This document shows positions 21,871 to 33,793 of a stretch of 64,000 bases of DNA, piece after piece. Source of the DNA: Cynocephalus volans (Eukaryota > Chordata > Mammalia > Dermoptera > Cynocephalidae); the NCBI RefSeq assembly GCF_027409185.1, contig NC_084462.1, positions 83,128,179 to 83,192,178 on the forward strand. Reading direction: 5' to 3'. The position numbers and the translations under genes were made by a program. Within the stretch, counting starts at the first letter, position 1; each line of letters starts with the position of its first letter. The notes beneath the pieces were generated by a model. That model was not told the origin of the DNA. It did no database searches and saw nothing but the letters and a program-made list of their open reading frames with translations.

Positions 21871-23764
21871 CAGGCAGGGAAGAGGAGCTGGACTTCCAAC
21901 CATCATAGCAAACTCCTGCGGGGCACCCTGAAGCTGTGGACAATTGTGGTTTTAGGGAGCTGAGATCACTGTGGCTGGAAGCCTGGAAAATATTCAAAAA
22001 TCAGACCCAGCCTCCAGCAGATTTTCCAAAGGAAAAAAAAGGGGAAATACAGAGGTAGAAAGGATTCATGGTGAGGTCTTGCTGATTTCCTTTTCAAATT
22101 GATGCAGAGAGGTTAATGAGGAGGAAATGTCCCTCAGTCAATTAAGGTGTACGTGAGCAAATCACTGAATTTCTCTGTTTAGAAGATGTCTGTCCAAATG
22201 TGCTTTAAATGTTCAGAAGGGAAAGAGACAAAGTCTTTTTTTAAAAAAAATCATTGTTCAAAGCACTGTTGTAAAGTGGTGAAGCTTACATAAGTAATAT
22301 GCAAGTTACATGCCAGAGAAACCAAATACAACCATATGCTGAGCATATAGCATGTGCAAGGGCTTAGAAGCTTGTTCTAAATTTCTTAAGCAGTTTGGGG
22401 CTAAAAAACGAATGCAGTAGGTGCTTCAAGTGTCTTAGTCCACCTTTTGCAGTGCCAGTAATTACACATAGAGAATAGTTTGCAAGAATAAGAGCAAGTC
22501 AGTGCCTTCATTCCTAGAGAGAGAGAGATATCATAGAAATTTTTACTAATCAGGAACAAAAAAAGCAAAGGCATTTTAGCTACCCCAACTAACAGACTAA
22601 CAAGCAAGAATAAATCATGCAGTCCTACTTTCTCATTTTGTTTATGAGAAAAAAAAATTAGTCCCAAGAAGGTTGAATGACTTGTTCGAGTTCATCAAAG
22701 ACACCAATCCAAACATTCGTCAACACAGAGAAACCAAAAGGAAATAACATCAAGAACTGAAGGCCATATCTTCATTACAGACTCTTGCAGACTGCAAGAG
22801 GGAAAAGGAGAGTCCCCATCTCCAGTCTTGCTGGCTCCTGCCACTCTGCCAAACGGGAAGAGGCTTGCACCACAGCATCTGGTTGTCCGTGTGCCCCCAG
22901 GCTGAGGAGGTCAGCCTATAAGTCAGTTTTAAAATCATGGTGGCTTTTAGAAAACAGCCAGGCAAGGTAAAACCAGCAAGAAGAGAGGGAGGGACAGAAA
23001 GTTGAAGCCTTTTAAAAGCTCCCCACAACAGGCATAGAGTTCTCCTCCACCAATCCTGACCTTGCCTGACCCCATGACCCCGTTACCTAGGGTCAGCTTA
23101 ACACTTTAGAAATGGTCCCGGCTGGCTCCGTAACCTCTGTCACTCACGACTAACAAATATGTCTTTAAAAGGGTCACCTTTTAGCCAGAAACTGGCAGAC
23201 TCTTTCCTTTCAATTCACATATTACCCCAAATCTCTTTGGTTCATTTCTTTTAAGAAATTCAAGCTATCTAATCTGGAACCATTTTCAGATGCTGCAACA
23301 ATATTCACTAACACAATCTTTCATGTTGCTACACGACACAAGATAGCCAAACACTTAAATTTAAGGGGACCAAATAAGTCCTGTCTTCGGAGGAGTTGCC
23401 AACAGTCTCTCTGATGCACACAAAGATGCTGAGAAACAATGGGGGCCTAAATAATTAGTCGTCACACAGTCAAAAGCTGAAAGGTCAAGACTGACATGTG
23501 TAGAGTGAGGACCAGCCACATACAAATGAACAATAAAAAGACTGCAGGTATTTAGCATGGTTATCAAGTTTCCGTTTTATTCAAAGCAGGAACACAATCA
23601 AAAGAATTATTATACGTAGTCCCCAGCCCTCAAGTTCCTTATGTTGACTGTGAAGACATCTTATTTCTCAAGGAATTTACCAGGTCAAGACTCCAAATTC
23701 AAATAAGTTACCATCCACATTCAGCAAGTCGCCCTTACAAAAGTGGAGTTTGCTTCCGTGTTCT
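21871..23764. other. Unassigned intergenic DNA
   Basis: Nearly 1.9 kb where I recognise no repeat with confidence. Overlapping frames at 22401-23028 and 23361-23567 have no features of a gene. Confidence 0.4.
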
Positions 23765-23996
23765 TTCCTTAATTAAATTCAATTCAACTACAGTGTGCTG
23801 GGTGTTAAGGATTTAGAACTAAATAAAGCATAACCTAACCTCAATGAGCTTGGAATGAAGGAAAGGGAAACTGACCTGTATACAAACAAGTGAAACAAAA
23901 GGTAGTATGATCAGAAGAGGGCAGAGAGAAAGTGCACAGGAGTGCGATGGGGGCAGGGAAGTGGTTAGAAAAGGTTTCATGTGAAGGGTGTGGCAG
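23765..23996 (-). repeat. L2, antisense
   Basis: 'gtgtgctgggtgttaaggat', 'ctcaatgagcttggaatg' and 'gaaaaggtttcatgtgaag' are antisense L2 blocks. The MaLR remnant truncates it on the right. Confidence 0.6.
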
Positions 23997-25690
23997 TGTG
24001 GTAGCCTGCCTCCAAAATGTCCCCAATTAGCCTCACTTTCCTGTATTCACACCCTGTATAGTCCTGTCCCTCATTGTATCAGAGTTAGTCTTTGTGACCT
24101 ATAGAATATGACAGAAATGTTGGTGTGTGACTTCTGAGGCTAGGTCATAAACAACATTGCTGCTTCTACTTTGTTTCCTTGGATCACTTGTTTTGGGGGA
24201 AGCCAATAACCATGTCTTAAGGACATGCAAGCTGTAGAAGAGGGCCCCATATATGAAGGAACTAATGTCTTCCACCAAAAATCACCATCAACTGGATAAG
24301 TCACCTGAGAAGTGCATCCAGGCCCAGTCGAGCCTTCTGATAACTGCAGGCCCAGCTGACTTCTCAACTACAATCTTATGAGAAACCCTGAGTTAAGATG
24401 CTCCTGAATTTCTAACCTACTTTGAAAGGTAGAATGGCATCCCTCCCCCAAAATGTCCATGTTGTAAACCCCAAAGCCTACGAATATGTTACTTTATATG
24501 GCAAAGGGGAATCAAGGTAATAGATGGAATTAAGTTTGCTAATCAGCTGACCTTAAAATAGGGAGGTTATCCTGGATTATCCAGGTGGGCCCAATGTAAT
24601 CATGTGTCCTTAAAATGTGGAAGAGGGAGGCAGAAGAGGATATCAGAGAGAAGCAATGTGAGAACTTGATTGGCCATTGCTGTCTCTGAAGATGGAGAAA
24701 GGGGCATGACACAAGGAGAGTGGATGGCCTTTAGAAGCTGGAAGGTGCAAGAAAACTTCAGGAAGGAATGCAGCTCTGCTGACACCTTGATGTTAGCCCA
24801 GTGAGACCCATGTCAGACTTCTGAAGTATAGAACTATAAAATGATAAATCTGTGTCGTTTTAGGCCACTATGTTTGGGGTTATTTGTTATAGCAGCCATA
24901 GAAAACTAATATACCCACAGAAACTGTAAGAATAAAAAATATTTATTGTTATTCTAGGATGCTAATTGGGGAGGGAGAGTAATTTGGCATGCATCAGTAG
25001 ATAATCCATACAGATTTTGATGTTTGGAAGTAAGCTGCTGCCAAAATAAATACTAAAAATATGAGAGAAACTTGGAACCAGACAGTGGGAAGAAACTAGA
25101 AGGACTTTAAGGAGACTATTAGTAAAAGCCTAAAGGGTTCTGAAGAGACTGACAGCTGAAGCCTGATGGCCTTTGAGCAAGCTGCCAGTGACATCTTAAT
25201 GAAAATTAGAAACATTTTACTGGGTTTGAACATCCCCAGCCTCTCCAGATGACAAATAATGCATAGATTAAGAAATAGCTTCTGGGCAAAGATGAAGCCC
25301 AAGGCATTCACAGGAGATATACATAAAGTTGAAGCTCATTGTAGAATTCTTTGTTAAGATCTCATAAAGATTGAAGGTAGTGCATCAAGAACCTTTCCGT
25401 TAAAAAATGGGCTTCTCCAGGGCCTTGGGAGGTGGTCAGTATATTTTGCATGTTGTAGGGACATAAAACATTGGGGGCCAGAGGCAGACTGTGCGTAGCC
25501 AGCTTCCAAGATGATCTCGCAACAGTCCCTTGCCCCCTTGTATTCACATCTTTGTGTAGTGCCCCCTCAGTGTATCAGCGTTGACCTGTATGACAAATAG
25601 AATATGGCAGAAGTGTGTGACTTCTTTAGCTATGTCATTAAAGACACTGTCACTTTTGCCTTGCTCTCTTGGATCTCTGTTGTTAAATCA
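23997..25690 (+). mobile_element. MaLR provirus remnant (MLT1-type), decayed
   Basis: The 5' LTR is 23997-24420 plus 24914-24985, split by a second LTR. The 3' LTR is partial at about 25485-25690. The two share landmarks: 'cttccaagatg/cctccaaaatg', 'gtattcacacc/gtattcacatc', 'gtgtatcag/ttgtatcag' and 'tagaatatg'. About 500 bp between them (24986-25484) would be shortened internal sequence. It has no long open frame and I see no intact retroviral domain. Confidence 0.7.
24421..24913 (+). mobile_element. MLT1-type LTR nested in the MaLR 5' LTR
   Basis: 'ttaagtttgctaatcagctg', 'ttatcctggattatccaggt', 'ctgacaccttgatgttagcc' and the end 'gcagccatagaaaactaata' identify it. The 5 bp flanks are CCTAC (24416-24420) and CCCAC (24914-24918). 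The host LTR reads on directly after it (cagaaactgtaagaataaa). Confidence 0.82.
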
Positions 25691-25854
25691 AAAAGGAAAT
25701 AACCCCATCAGCATGAGGCAATTGTTATGCAGCTAAGCGCGAAGAAAAGAGAATGGATGGCACTCAGAAACTCGTTACCAAAGGAGCAAATAAATGAAAA
25801 CAAAAGTATGTCTTAGGTACACAGCAACTTTTTCTTAGGACTTGAAATATCTTA
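25691..25854. other. Unassigned intergenic DNA
   Basis: No repeat named. Confidence 0.4.
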
Positions 25855-26040
25855 ATAATGATGATGATGGCTAACATTTGTGAAATGTTTATTATGTTCT
25901 AGGGATTTTACATACACCACCTTATTAAATCCTTATAACTATAAGAGATAGATACTGTTCCTATCCCTATTTTATTGAATGAGATGGTTCCAATTCAGAA
26001 ACGTTAAGAAACTTAGCTAGGTCACTCAGCTGCTCCTGAA
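25855..26040 (-). repeat. MIR SINE, antisense
   Basis: 'gatggctaacatttgtgaaa', 'tattaaatccttataact', 'gatagatactgttcctatcc' and 'agctaggtcactcagctgc' match antisense MIR. Confidence 0.85.
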
Positions 26041-26234
26041 AACTATTCTTCCTGTGTCATTTTGACCATAGATACCAAAACTTTTTCTCTGACCAGACGA
26101 TGAAGGCTTGTTGACTTCATATACCCTGACAGCTTCCAAGAATATTTGTTGGTTTTCTTTCTGAACTGGGATAAGGCAGAGACTATGTGTTCACTAAAAC
26201 CCATTTCCTTTACTCCTGGAATCCATCTGGACTA

Positions 26235-26470
26235 CATTTCCCAGCCCCCACAGAATAAGATTTGGTCATGTGGTTGAGCTCTGGCCAATAGAAAACAGCT
26301 GAAATGATGTACAACTCTTCCAGAACCGGCCCGTAAAAACCTCCATTGCCCTCTGTTCTCTGGTCCCTGAATGACTATATGGATCTTCATCCACCAATCT
26401 TGAATATTTAAATTGGTTGTAGCATAAGCATGAAATAAATTTTTATTGTGTTACGCCATGGAATCTTACA
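26235..26470 (+). repeat. Old LTR-like fragment, family uncertain
   Basis: 'ctacatttcccagccccc', 'tggccaatagaaaacagc', 'cataaaaacctcc'-like text and 'ttattgtgttacgccatgg' recall a common old mammalian LTR 3' end. I cannot name the family. Confidence 0.4.
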
Positions 26471-26954
26471 GCAGCTATCATTATTCATAATGGGCCTAAC
26501 AGCGTGCAGAAACAAAACGATATATTTATTACATAAATTGCTCAGCAACCTTTCTTATACTAAGCACCTTTATATCTGGTCATAGTTGCTTCAAATATCT
26601 AACAAATTATTTTATTAAACTAGCAAATTCTTATAAATAAGGAGACCATTATATGCAACATAGCTATCTGGAAAAGATGTATATAAATGCACTTTACAAG
26701 TAGGTTTTTAATCCTATTTGGTAGCACAGGTTGGTTTGAAATTTCTTGGTCATTATAGACATGGATTGGATACCTCTGCACTGATTTTGATAGTTTGCAC
26801 AGAGGAGAGGAAGCATTTGATATTTTCTGATCTTTTCTAAGCCAAGAATCTTCATTACATTCACTGAAAACAAAATGTAAGCTTTTTTGGAGTTGTATTA
26901 AATGCTTAACTGAACATGGAGCTCAACTGCACATTATATATGCTAATATAATAT
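26471..26954. other. AT-rich unassigned DNA
   Basis: No gene or nameable repeat. Confidence 0.4.
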
Positions 26955-27180
26955 GTTCACACTTGTTGAGTATTTATTGTATGCCAGCCACTCTGCCAAG
27001 CTGTTTATATATTAGTTTATTTAATCTTTATAACAACTCTATGATGTATGTACTATTCTTATCCACATATTATAGGTGGGGAAACTGAAGGGGATTAAAC
27101 GACTTGCCAAAAATCATAAAACTAAGTAAATGATGGGAATAAAATTTGAAACCAAGTGGTCAGACTTGAGATTAGTTCTC
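26955..27180 (-). repeat. MIR SINE, antisense
   Basis: 'gagtatttattgtatgcc', 'tttatttaatctttataac', 'tgatgtatgtactattctta' and 'ggtggggaaactgaagggg' match antisense MIR. Confidence 0.8.
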
Positions 27181-27528
27181 AATAGTTACAGTGACTATAA
27201 GCCAGAAATTTGAAAAGAGGCATCCGTGTATATAGTTAGTTCCAAATCGAATAAAGTTTAGTAGTTAAAATGAGCACTTTTTTTTTTTTTGCCAGTGTAG
27301 TCTGAGACTTGGATTTCTGCGGGAATGGAGAAAAAGAAAAAAAAAAAAAAAACACTAAGCAAAAACAACTTAGTGAATGAGACATAATTTTAATAAAAAT
27401 TTGAATTTTTGTTTTATTCTTGGGAAAATTCACATAACAACTTAGTACACCATGGAAGCTAGTCTTGAACCCAAGCCTGAGGCAACAGTCATATTTCTGT
27501 TCTCAAAGTGGATAAAACCTAAAAGATT

Positions 27529-27714
27529 TTTTTTTTTTTTTTTTAAAATCTTTTACCAGTCACCACTGGTAAGGAGATCTTAACCCTTGACTTGGTGTTG
27601 TCAGCACCACGCTCTCCCAACTGAGGGAACCAGCCATCCCTATATAGGGATCTGAACCCTTGGCCTTGGTGTTATCAGCACCACACTCTCCCAAGTGAGC
27701 CACGGGCCGGCCCC
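27529..27714 (-). mobile_element. CYN-type dimeric tRNA SINE, antisense
   Basis: It starts with a T run (its A tail). Then come 'aaggagatcttaacccttg', 'cttggtgttgtcagcacca', 'catccctatatagggatc' and 'gtgagccacgggccggcc'. Similar flanks (taaaagattttt about 27519-27528; taaaagatattt 27716-27727) are the likely target duplication. Confidence 0.88.
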
Positions 27715-27727
27715 TTAAAAGATATTT

Positions 27728-28446
27728 CTTTGGTGGTGAAACCAGACTGAAGAAAAACATAATCACAGAAACCTTCCCCATGTTCCGGTAGCCAAAAGGG
27801 AGGATTCATTGTTTATTCCTCTCATGCAAGTCGAACCCTTACAGACCCATGAAGTTATACCTTGTTTTCACCTCAGTACATAAAGTACAACATTTCGTTT
27901 TAATTTCTATGTCTTCTAAGACATTAGTTGGTTCCTCTCACACATTACTGGTTGTTTGTGTTTTTTGTTTTTCTCTCTTTGGATTTTCATTTCCACCTCC
28001 AAATAACCCATCTCACTCTTCTGCATTGTTCACCAGATAGCCCTTTTTCATTTCCCAGTTTTTACTATTTATCTAGAGAGAGAGAGAAAAAAAAGCTAAA
28101 CTAACCTATGATACAAGAAAATCACACATAAACCTACCATTTTTTTTTCAAAAATAGAAAAAAGAAAATGTCTAATGAGTTTTTATTGATTTTATGAGTT
28201 TTTGTAATTTATCTCATAAAAAAAATTACAAAATAGCTGATAAGATATTGTAGGTGATCAAATCTGTGAGAAAAACTTAAACTATACATAAAATTACAAA
28301 ATTACGTAAGGCATTATTATATGGCATTTGTTTTATTTTGCAGGAGAAAAACACGATCTTTGAAATTTCTTTCATATTACAAAGATTAAAGTTGGAATAA
28401 ATTAGGCAAACAATTGAAAGTAACTACTAAAAATACAAAAGATTTT
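27728..28446. other. AT-rich unassigned DNA
   Basis: Contains A-rich and T-rich runs (for example 28084-28094, 28141-28150). No gene found. Confidence 0.4.
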
Positions 28447-28627
28447 TGTCTTGTTTTTCATTTTTTTTTTTTTTTTTTTTTTTTTTTCTCTCGTGACCGG
28501 CGCTCAGCCAGGGAGTGCATCGGTCATCCTTATATAGGATCTGAACCCGCGGCGGCGGGAGCGTCGCCGCGCTGCTAGCGCAGCACGCTACCGAGTGCGC
28601 CACGGGCTCAGCCCTGTCTTGTTTTTC
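28447..28627 (-). mobile_element. GC-rich tRNA SINE, antisense, with exact 13 bp TSD
   Basis: The T run 28461-28487 is its tail. The body contains 'tctcgtgaccggcgctcagc', 'cttatataggatctgaaccc' and 'gagtgcgccacgggctcagc'. TGTCTTGTTTTTC is identical at 28447-28459 and 28615-28627. Same subfamily as the elements at 9.14, 50.06 and 53.95 kb. Confidence 0.92.
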
Positions 28628-28764
28628 TAAAAGATGTTTTTCTAAAATCATGAGCACACAATCTTGCAAGGAACTATGAGAGGTGCTGATAAAAGTCAGT
28701 AAGATTGTTACTCTCAAAAAGTTTTTAACTCAGAAAGGACCCACTGTTTGTTGGAACAATGAAT

Positions 28765-29165
28765 GAAAAATAACCCACACCAAGCCACATGATGGTAAAA
28801 TTCCAGAACACCGTGGATTAAGAGATCAGCCTAAAAACATCTAGAGAGAAAAAACAAGCACATTCAAATAATTAGGAGTCACAATGGTATATTGGACTCC
28901 TCACTGCAAACTGATGCCAGAATTGAAGGATGATGATTTTCAAATTGAGAATTCTATATCTTGCCATACTATCAATCAAGCGTAGGAGTGGAACAAAAAC
29001 ATTTTCAGAATTCAAATAATAAGTCCCGGGGACACTTAGTTGACGATCTACTACAGGATGTGCTTTAGCAAAATTAATATGTAAGAAGGAAGAAGACATG
29101 GGATCTTGGAAAAATGGCTTTAACTCCAGAGACTTGGAAAGGGCAGTCCCAGGACAACAGCTAGG
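28765..29165 (+). repeat. Probable old L1/HAL1-type fragment
   Basis: 'cacatgatggtaaaattcc', 'aattctatatcttgcca' and 'ctatcaatcaagcgtagga' then 'acaaaaacattttcag' recall a block common in old L1-lineage copies. Family not certain. Confidence 0.4.
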
Positions 29166-29329
29166 GCAGGCTAATAGAATAATCAGCCCAGAGTAGGAAG
29201 AGGGAGGCCTCTGGCCAGGAGGAAAGGGGTGCACAGAACTTTTCATTTTCATCATGACTTTTTACTCTATATACATATGTTACTTTAATAACATTTACAT
29301 TAATATTTAAAATGATATCTTTCTTGAAT

Positions 29330-29545
29330 TGTCCTCTCCACCACCTAAACGCATTCCTACCCAACCAGGTCCCCCAGCGCTGTGTACATACTGCTGTTAC
29401 ATCACATATCCTACACGGCCTTATCAGCATTTGTTTATATGTCTGTATCCACAGCTATGATGTGAGCTAGGAGAGTTGGGGCTGTGTCATTTCATCTCAA
29501 TTTTCTCAGCATCCAGCTGAGTGCCTAAGTGGACATTTATGTGCT
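29330..29545 (+). repeat. L2-like 3' region, sense
   Basis: 'ctgtgtacatactgctgtta', 'gtttatatgtctgtatcca' and 'gagtgcctaagtggacattt' follow L2 order, diverged. Confidence 0.5.
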
Positions 29546-29734
29546 TGCCACCATAAACCAAATACCAATTAAGATAGCTGCCTGAAATTCCTCAAAAAAG
29601 AACATTTTATATTTACATAACAGAATTTTAAGTAGGAAAAAAAAAGTCCATTTCAAACAACCAACGTTTCAAGAATATTCCTTTGACACTAGTACTAAAC
29701 TACTATCAAATGAAATAATTATGTCTGCAAAATG

Positions 29735-30070
29735 CATTAATTCATTCATTTAACAGATATGGAGTGTCTACTCTGTGCCAGAAACTCTAGTGATTGCTGC
29801 AAACCAGATAAAGTCCTCTAGTGGGAAAGATAGGAAGTAGGTAGATCACAAGTAAATGTATCCAGTAATGCTGTGCTGGGGAAGGAGATAAAGCAGGGTA
29901 AGGAGACAGAGCGTGTCAGTGGGGGAGGACTGGGGTGCTATCTTAGAGTGCACAGGGAAGGTTTCACTCACTTTTCTTTGTCCCTGTTCTTTCGCTTCCC
30001 TCCACCCTATTAGAAAAGAGGGCAGCCTTAGAAAACACACAGTGAGATTTGTCAGGACATCCCTGGGCTG
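29735..30070 (-). repeat. L2, antisense
   Basis: 'attcattcatttaacagata', 'gtgtctactctgtgccagaa', 'gtaatgctgtgctggggaag' and later purine-rich text match antisense L2. Confidence 0.7.
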
Positions 30071-30395
30071 AGTAAGATTCCTGAAGCAGAGGTGGAAGAA
30101 GAGAGGGCAGTTCCTCCCTCCTTCCCTACATTTAAGGTGATAAAGCAGAACAACTTCAATGGGACGCGGAAAAGGACTGCCTGCACTCTCAAAGGCTGAG
30201 AAGGGGCCACCGTGAAGACTTTGAAGAAATTAACGCTTCTGCATCAGCACAAGGGCTTTAACCTGAAAACAAGTACCCCGGATGTCATTACACATTAGTT
30301 GCCATTCAGTGATAAATAGAATTTGATTAGTATAAGTGAGAATATGATTACTTAGTTGACATCAAACCTACAGGAAACTTTAACAACTGAGCTTT
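30071..30395. other. Unassigned intergenic DNA
   Basis: No gene or nameable repeat. Confidence 0.4.
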
Positions 30396-30605
30396 AAAAT
30401 AAAAATTTTCTGGGTCGGCCCCGTGGCACACTCAGAAGAGTGCGCGGCTGGTAGCGCCGAGGCTGCGGGTTCGGATCCTATGTAGGGATGGCCCGTGGGC
30501 TCACTGGCTGAGCATGGTGTGAGCAACACCGTGCTGAGTGTTGCGCTGCCCTTACCGGTCGGAAAAAAAAAATAAATAAATAAATAAAATAAAATAAAAA
30601 TTTCC
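30396..30605 (+). mobile_element. CYN-related tRNA SINE, variant middle
   Basis: It starts gggtcggccccgtggc at 30412, carries 'gcgggttcggatcctatg', 'gctcactggctgagc' and 'cccttaccggtcgg', and has an (AAAT)n-type tail. Flanks aaaataaaaattttctg (30396-30412) and aaaataaaaatttcctg (about 30591-30607) form the target duplication. The second half contains extra 'gagcaacaccgtgctgagtg' text not seen in the other GC-rich copies. Confidence 0.85.
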
Positions 30606-31440
30606 TGACATACAAATGGCCAACAGATACATGAAAAAAATGCTCAACATCACTAATCATCAGGGAAATGCAAATCAAAACCACATTGAGATATCATCTC
30701 ACCCCAGTTAGATTGGCTATCATTAAAAAGACTGAGAATAAGAAATGCTGGCAAGGATGTGGAGAAAGGGGATCTCTTCTACGCTGCTGGTAGTGCAGCC
30801 ATTATGGAAAACAGTATGGCAGTTTCTTAAACAACTAGACTGAGCTACCATATGATCCAGCAAGCCCACTTCTGGGTATATATCCAAAGGAATGGAAACC
30901 ATCATGTTGAAGGGATACCTGCACTCCCAGGTTTGTTGCAGCTCTATCTACCGTAGTCAAGATATGGAACCAACCTAAATGTCCATTGACAGATAACTGA
31001 ATAAGGAAAATGTGATATGTATACACAATGGAATACTACTCAGCCATAAAAAAAATAATGAAATTCTGCCATTCACAGCAACATGGATGAGCTTGGAGAA
31101 AATTATGTTAAGTGAAATAAGCCAGGCATAGAAAGAGAAATACTGCATGTCCTCATTCGTAAATGGGTGCTAAAAAAGAAGGAAGGAAAAGAAGGAAGGA
31201 CCACAATAATATGCTAAACTTTCAGGAGGAGAGAACAGACCTATGGTTAATAGAAGTGGGAAATGGGGAAGGAGAAGAGTGTTATGGAGAAATTGGGTAA
31301 GGGACACAAAGAATAATTGTAATTTGTAATAATGAACATGCTAATAATATTGATTTGATCATCACATATTGTACAAAAATAATGATAGTCAACACTGTAC
31401 CCCAAAATATGTATAATCAATTATACTTCAATAAAAAAAA
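30604..31440 (+). mobile_element. L1 3' end, 5'-truncated
   Basis: Starts in the ORF2 C-terminal coding region ('caaatggccaacagataca', 'ggaaatgcaaatcaaaacc') and runs through the 3'UTR to 'acttcaataaaa' and an A tail. In-frame stops and a shift are present, so it is not functional. It abuts the SINE just upstream. Confidence 0.92.
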
Positions 31441-31764
31441 CTTTTTAAATTAAAATTTCTTCTAATTCTTAAAACATACCTAATCAAGGAGGATTAATTT
31501 TTGACAGCACCTGTGATAAATAAGTCATACCCACCACCCCCAGAATATATAGTCATACATTTTCATCTTGGAAAATGAAAACATATCAAACTATTCAGTC
31601 TTTGTTTACAGTTCTTATGTTATCATTAAAAATGCTACATAAAAAAAGTGCTTTATGCCATAAAATGAGTACTTATTGGTAAACATTATTTTTTAATAAA
31701 TATAGGGCAATTACTGATCTTCTAAGTCATCAGTCTTTATTTTTACGAAAAATGTGAATTTTCA
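31441..31764. other. AT-rich unassigned DNA
   Basis: No gene or nameable repeat. Confidence 0.4.
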
Positions 31765-31964
31765 GAATATTAATTTTCTGGGGCCGGCCCATGGCTCACT
31801 CGGGAGAGTGTGGTGCTGATAACACCAAGGCCATAGGTTCGGATCCCATATAGGGATGGCTGTTTGGCTCACTGGGTGAGCGTGGTGCTGACAACACCAA
31901 GTCAAGGGTTAAGATCCCCTTACGGTCATCTTTTTTTTAAAAAAAAAAGAATATTAATTTTCTG
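31765..31964 (+). mobile_element. CYN-type dimeric tRNA SINE with exact 16 bp TSD
   Basis: Body 31781-31948: ggggccggcccatggctc, then 'gtgctgataacaccaaggc', 'catatagggatggctg', 'gtgctgacaacaccaagtc' and 'gatccccttacggtcatc', then T8A10. The duplicated site GAATATTAATTTTCTG is exact at 31765-31780 and 31949-31964, so this copy is young. Confidence 0.93.
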
Positions 31965-33679
31965 AAAAATGGTAGCCACAGCAATAGAACTATAATCTAT
32001 TTGTATGGTTATATATATCCCTACATTTGTTACCTTTTCATCTCTAATTCTTGTAGCCAAGAGATCTAGAAAACAACATGCAGTGATCTAAAAATCTTTG
32101 GAAAGCTTATACAAGCTTCAAAAAAATTCCATGTTTCTAATGATAACTATTAAAACTATTCTCCCCAAACCTCCTTCACATAGTATCCCTTACCAATGAT
32201 AGCCATCAATCTACAAACTAGAGAAATACATAACCGTTTGTTAGTTGGAAGCATGTGTACTTCTCAGGAATCTGTAGGCTTATGAGCTCCTAAATAGAGA
32301 TGGTGAACAGTGTCGATATAGCCACCCAGTAGACAGTAAACAGCACATACTAAATATGACAAGTGCTTTTATTCATGGTAGATAGGAGCAGAAGTAATAG
32401 CGAACCAACATATAGTGACGAACTTGAAGTTTCCGACTGATACAAAGTGCATTTTCAATGAGACATTGAAGTCATCAGTTTACAGAAATCTTTGAGGAGT
32501 TGATCAGAAAAATGATTGGTTCATGAAACCTACTTCAGTAAATTATGAACTAGAAGTGGCCACAATCTTTCTCTCCACGTGCATCATCAGCATCATTTCC
32601 CATGGCAGGGGGTGGAGAGAGCGTGGGGTTCCTCAAAGTTTGGAGCTTGAAATGCTGGCTAGGTGAGTTGGGGGTGGGGTGGACACAGCTCAGAGGCTTC
32701 TAATTGTGAACTGTCTTTCCTTTCCCTGCCTCCACATCACCCTCACCACACACACATGCCAACCATGGACTATAGATTATCAGTTCCATTCCACTTATCA
32801 GGAGGCAAAGTGAAGAGTGGTTTATTCCACTCCTTGAAAGTTTGGGGACCCCATGGCCCACTGTGTGCAAAGCACTTTGCTAGGTGCTATGTGAAGGTGT
32901 TGAGGCATGGTGCACTATTTGAGGACAGTCATAAAAGATTTATGAAAGTACTAAATAAAAGCTTAGCATGGGGGTGTCTAGAAATAGTGTGCTGAAGTCT
33001 ATTTAGACCCCCGGAGTGCCTCTAATGAAGCATGAAGGTGTTGGGCCAGTATCTTAGGACATACCTTTCTCTCTCCTTACCAGCACATTTTTCTTTTCTC
33101 ATCCACCGAAAAGAGCATGAGTAGGAACATGCACCTCTTCAGTGGTCAGGAGATCTGCAGCAGGATGGGTGGGATGATGGAGACTTTCTAAAACTCATAG
33201 TTATTTTGCTGCTGCTGTGAATTTCTTCCACAATTTTTACTTCTTTGGTCTAAACATTTTTTTCACCTCTTCCCATTGGTCTCACTTTAGACATCTTCAT
33301 TACATTTCTCTTCAGCATCCTCAAAATTTCCATTTCCTAATTTTTTTCCCTTTCTTTTTAAGTTATATCAAGGAGAGCTGGAAATAGGGCTCTTGCAGGA
33401 AGATAAGACTATTGCTGAAGAGGAGGGAATGATTTAACTTTCAGATCCTGGAAGTTATATTTAGGTCATATTTTCATATGTGTGTATATTTTGCTCGTTA
33501 TTACTTAAATGCATTGCAGTAGAGCCCCTGAAATAAAAATTCAATTGATATTAAATCCTGTCTACTATAGACCTATGAATGCTATCAAAGACAAATGGGG
33601 CTCCATGATAAAACCACTCTTGGTGTGATTAAGGAAACAAATACACATGAAGCCATAAACCATGGATTGGACAAGCCCA
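31965..33679. other. Unassigned intergenic DNA
   Basis: About 1.7 kb with no repeat I can name. A 110-codon frame at 32663-32995 has no recognisable domain or conserved-looking start. Confidence 0.4.
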
Positions 33680-33793
33680 AATATGAATTCTTCATTACCA
33701 CTTACTGGTTGTATGACCTTAGGAATGTTTCTTAACCTCTCCATGACTGTGTCTTCCTCTGTAGAATGGATTAGTTATTGCTGTTGTTGATGT
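33680..33793 (+). repeat. MIR fragment, sense
   Basis: 'accacttactggttgtatga', 'tcttaacctctccatgactg' and 'ctgtagaatggattag' match MIR. It is cut by the Tigger-family element. Confidence 0.75.
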
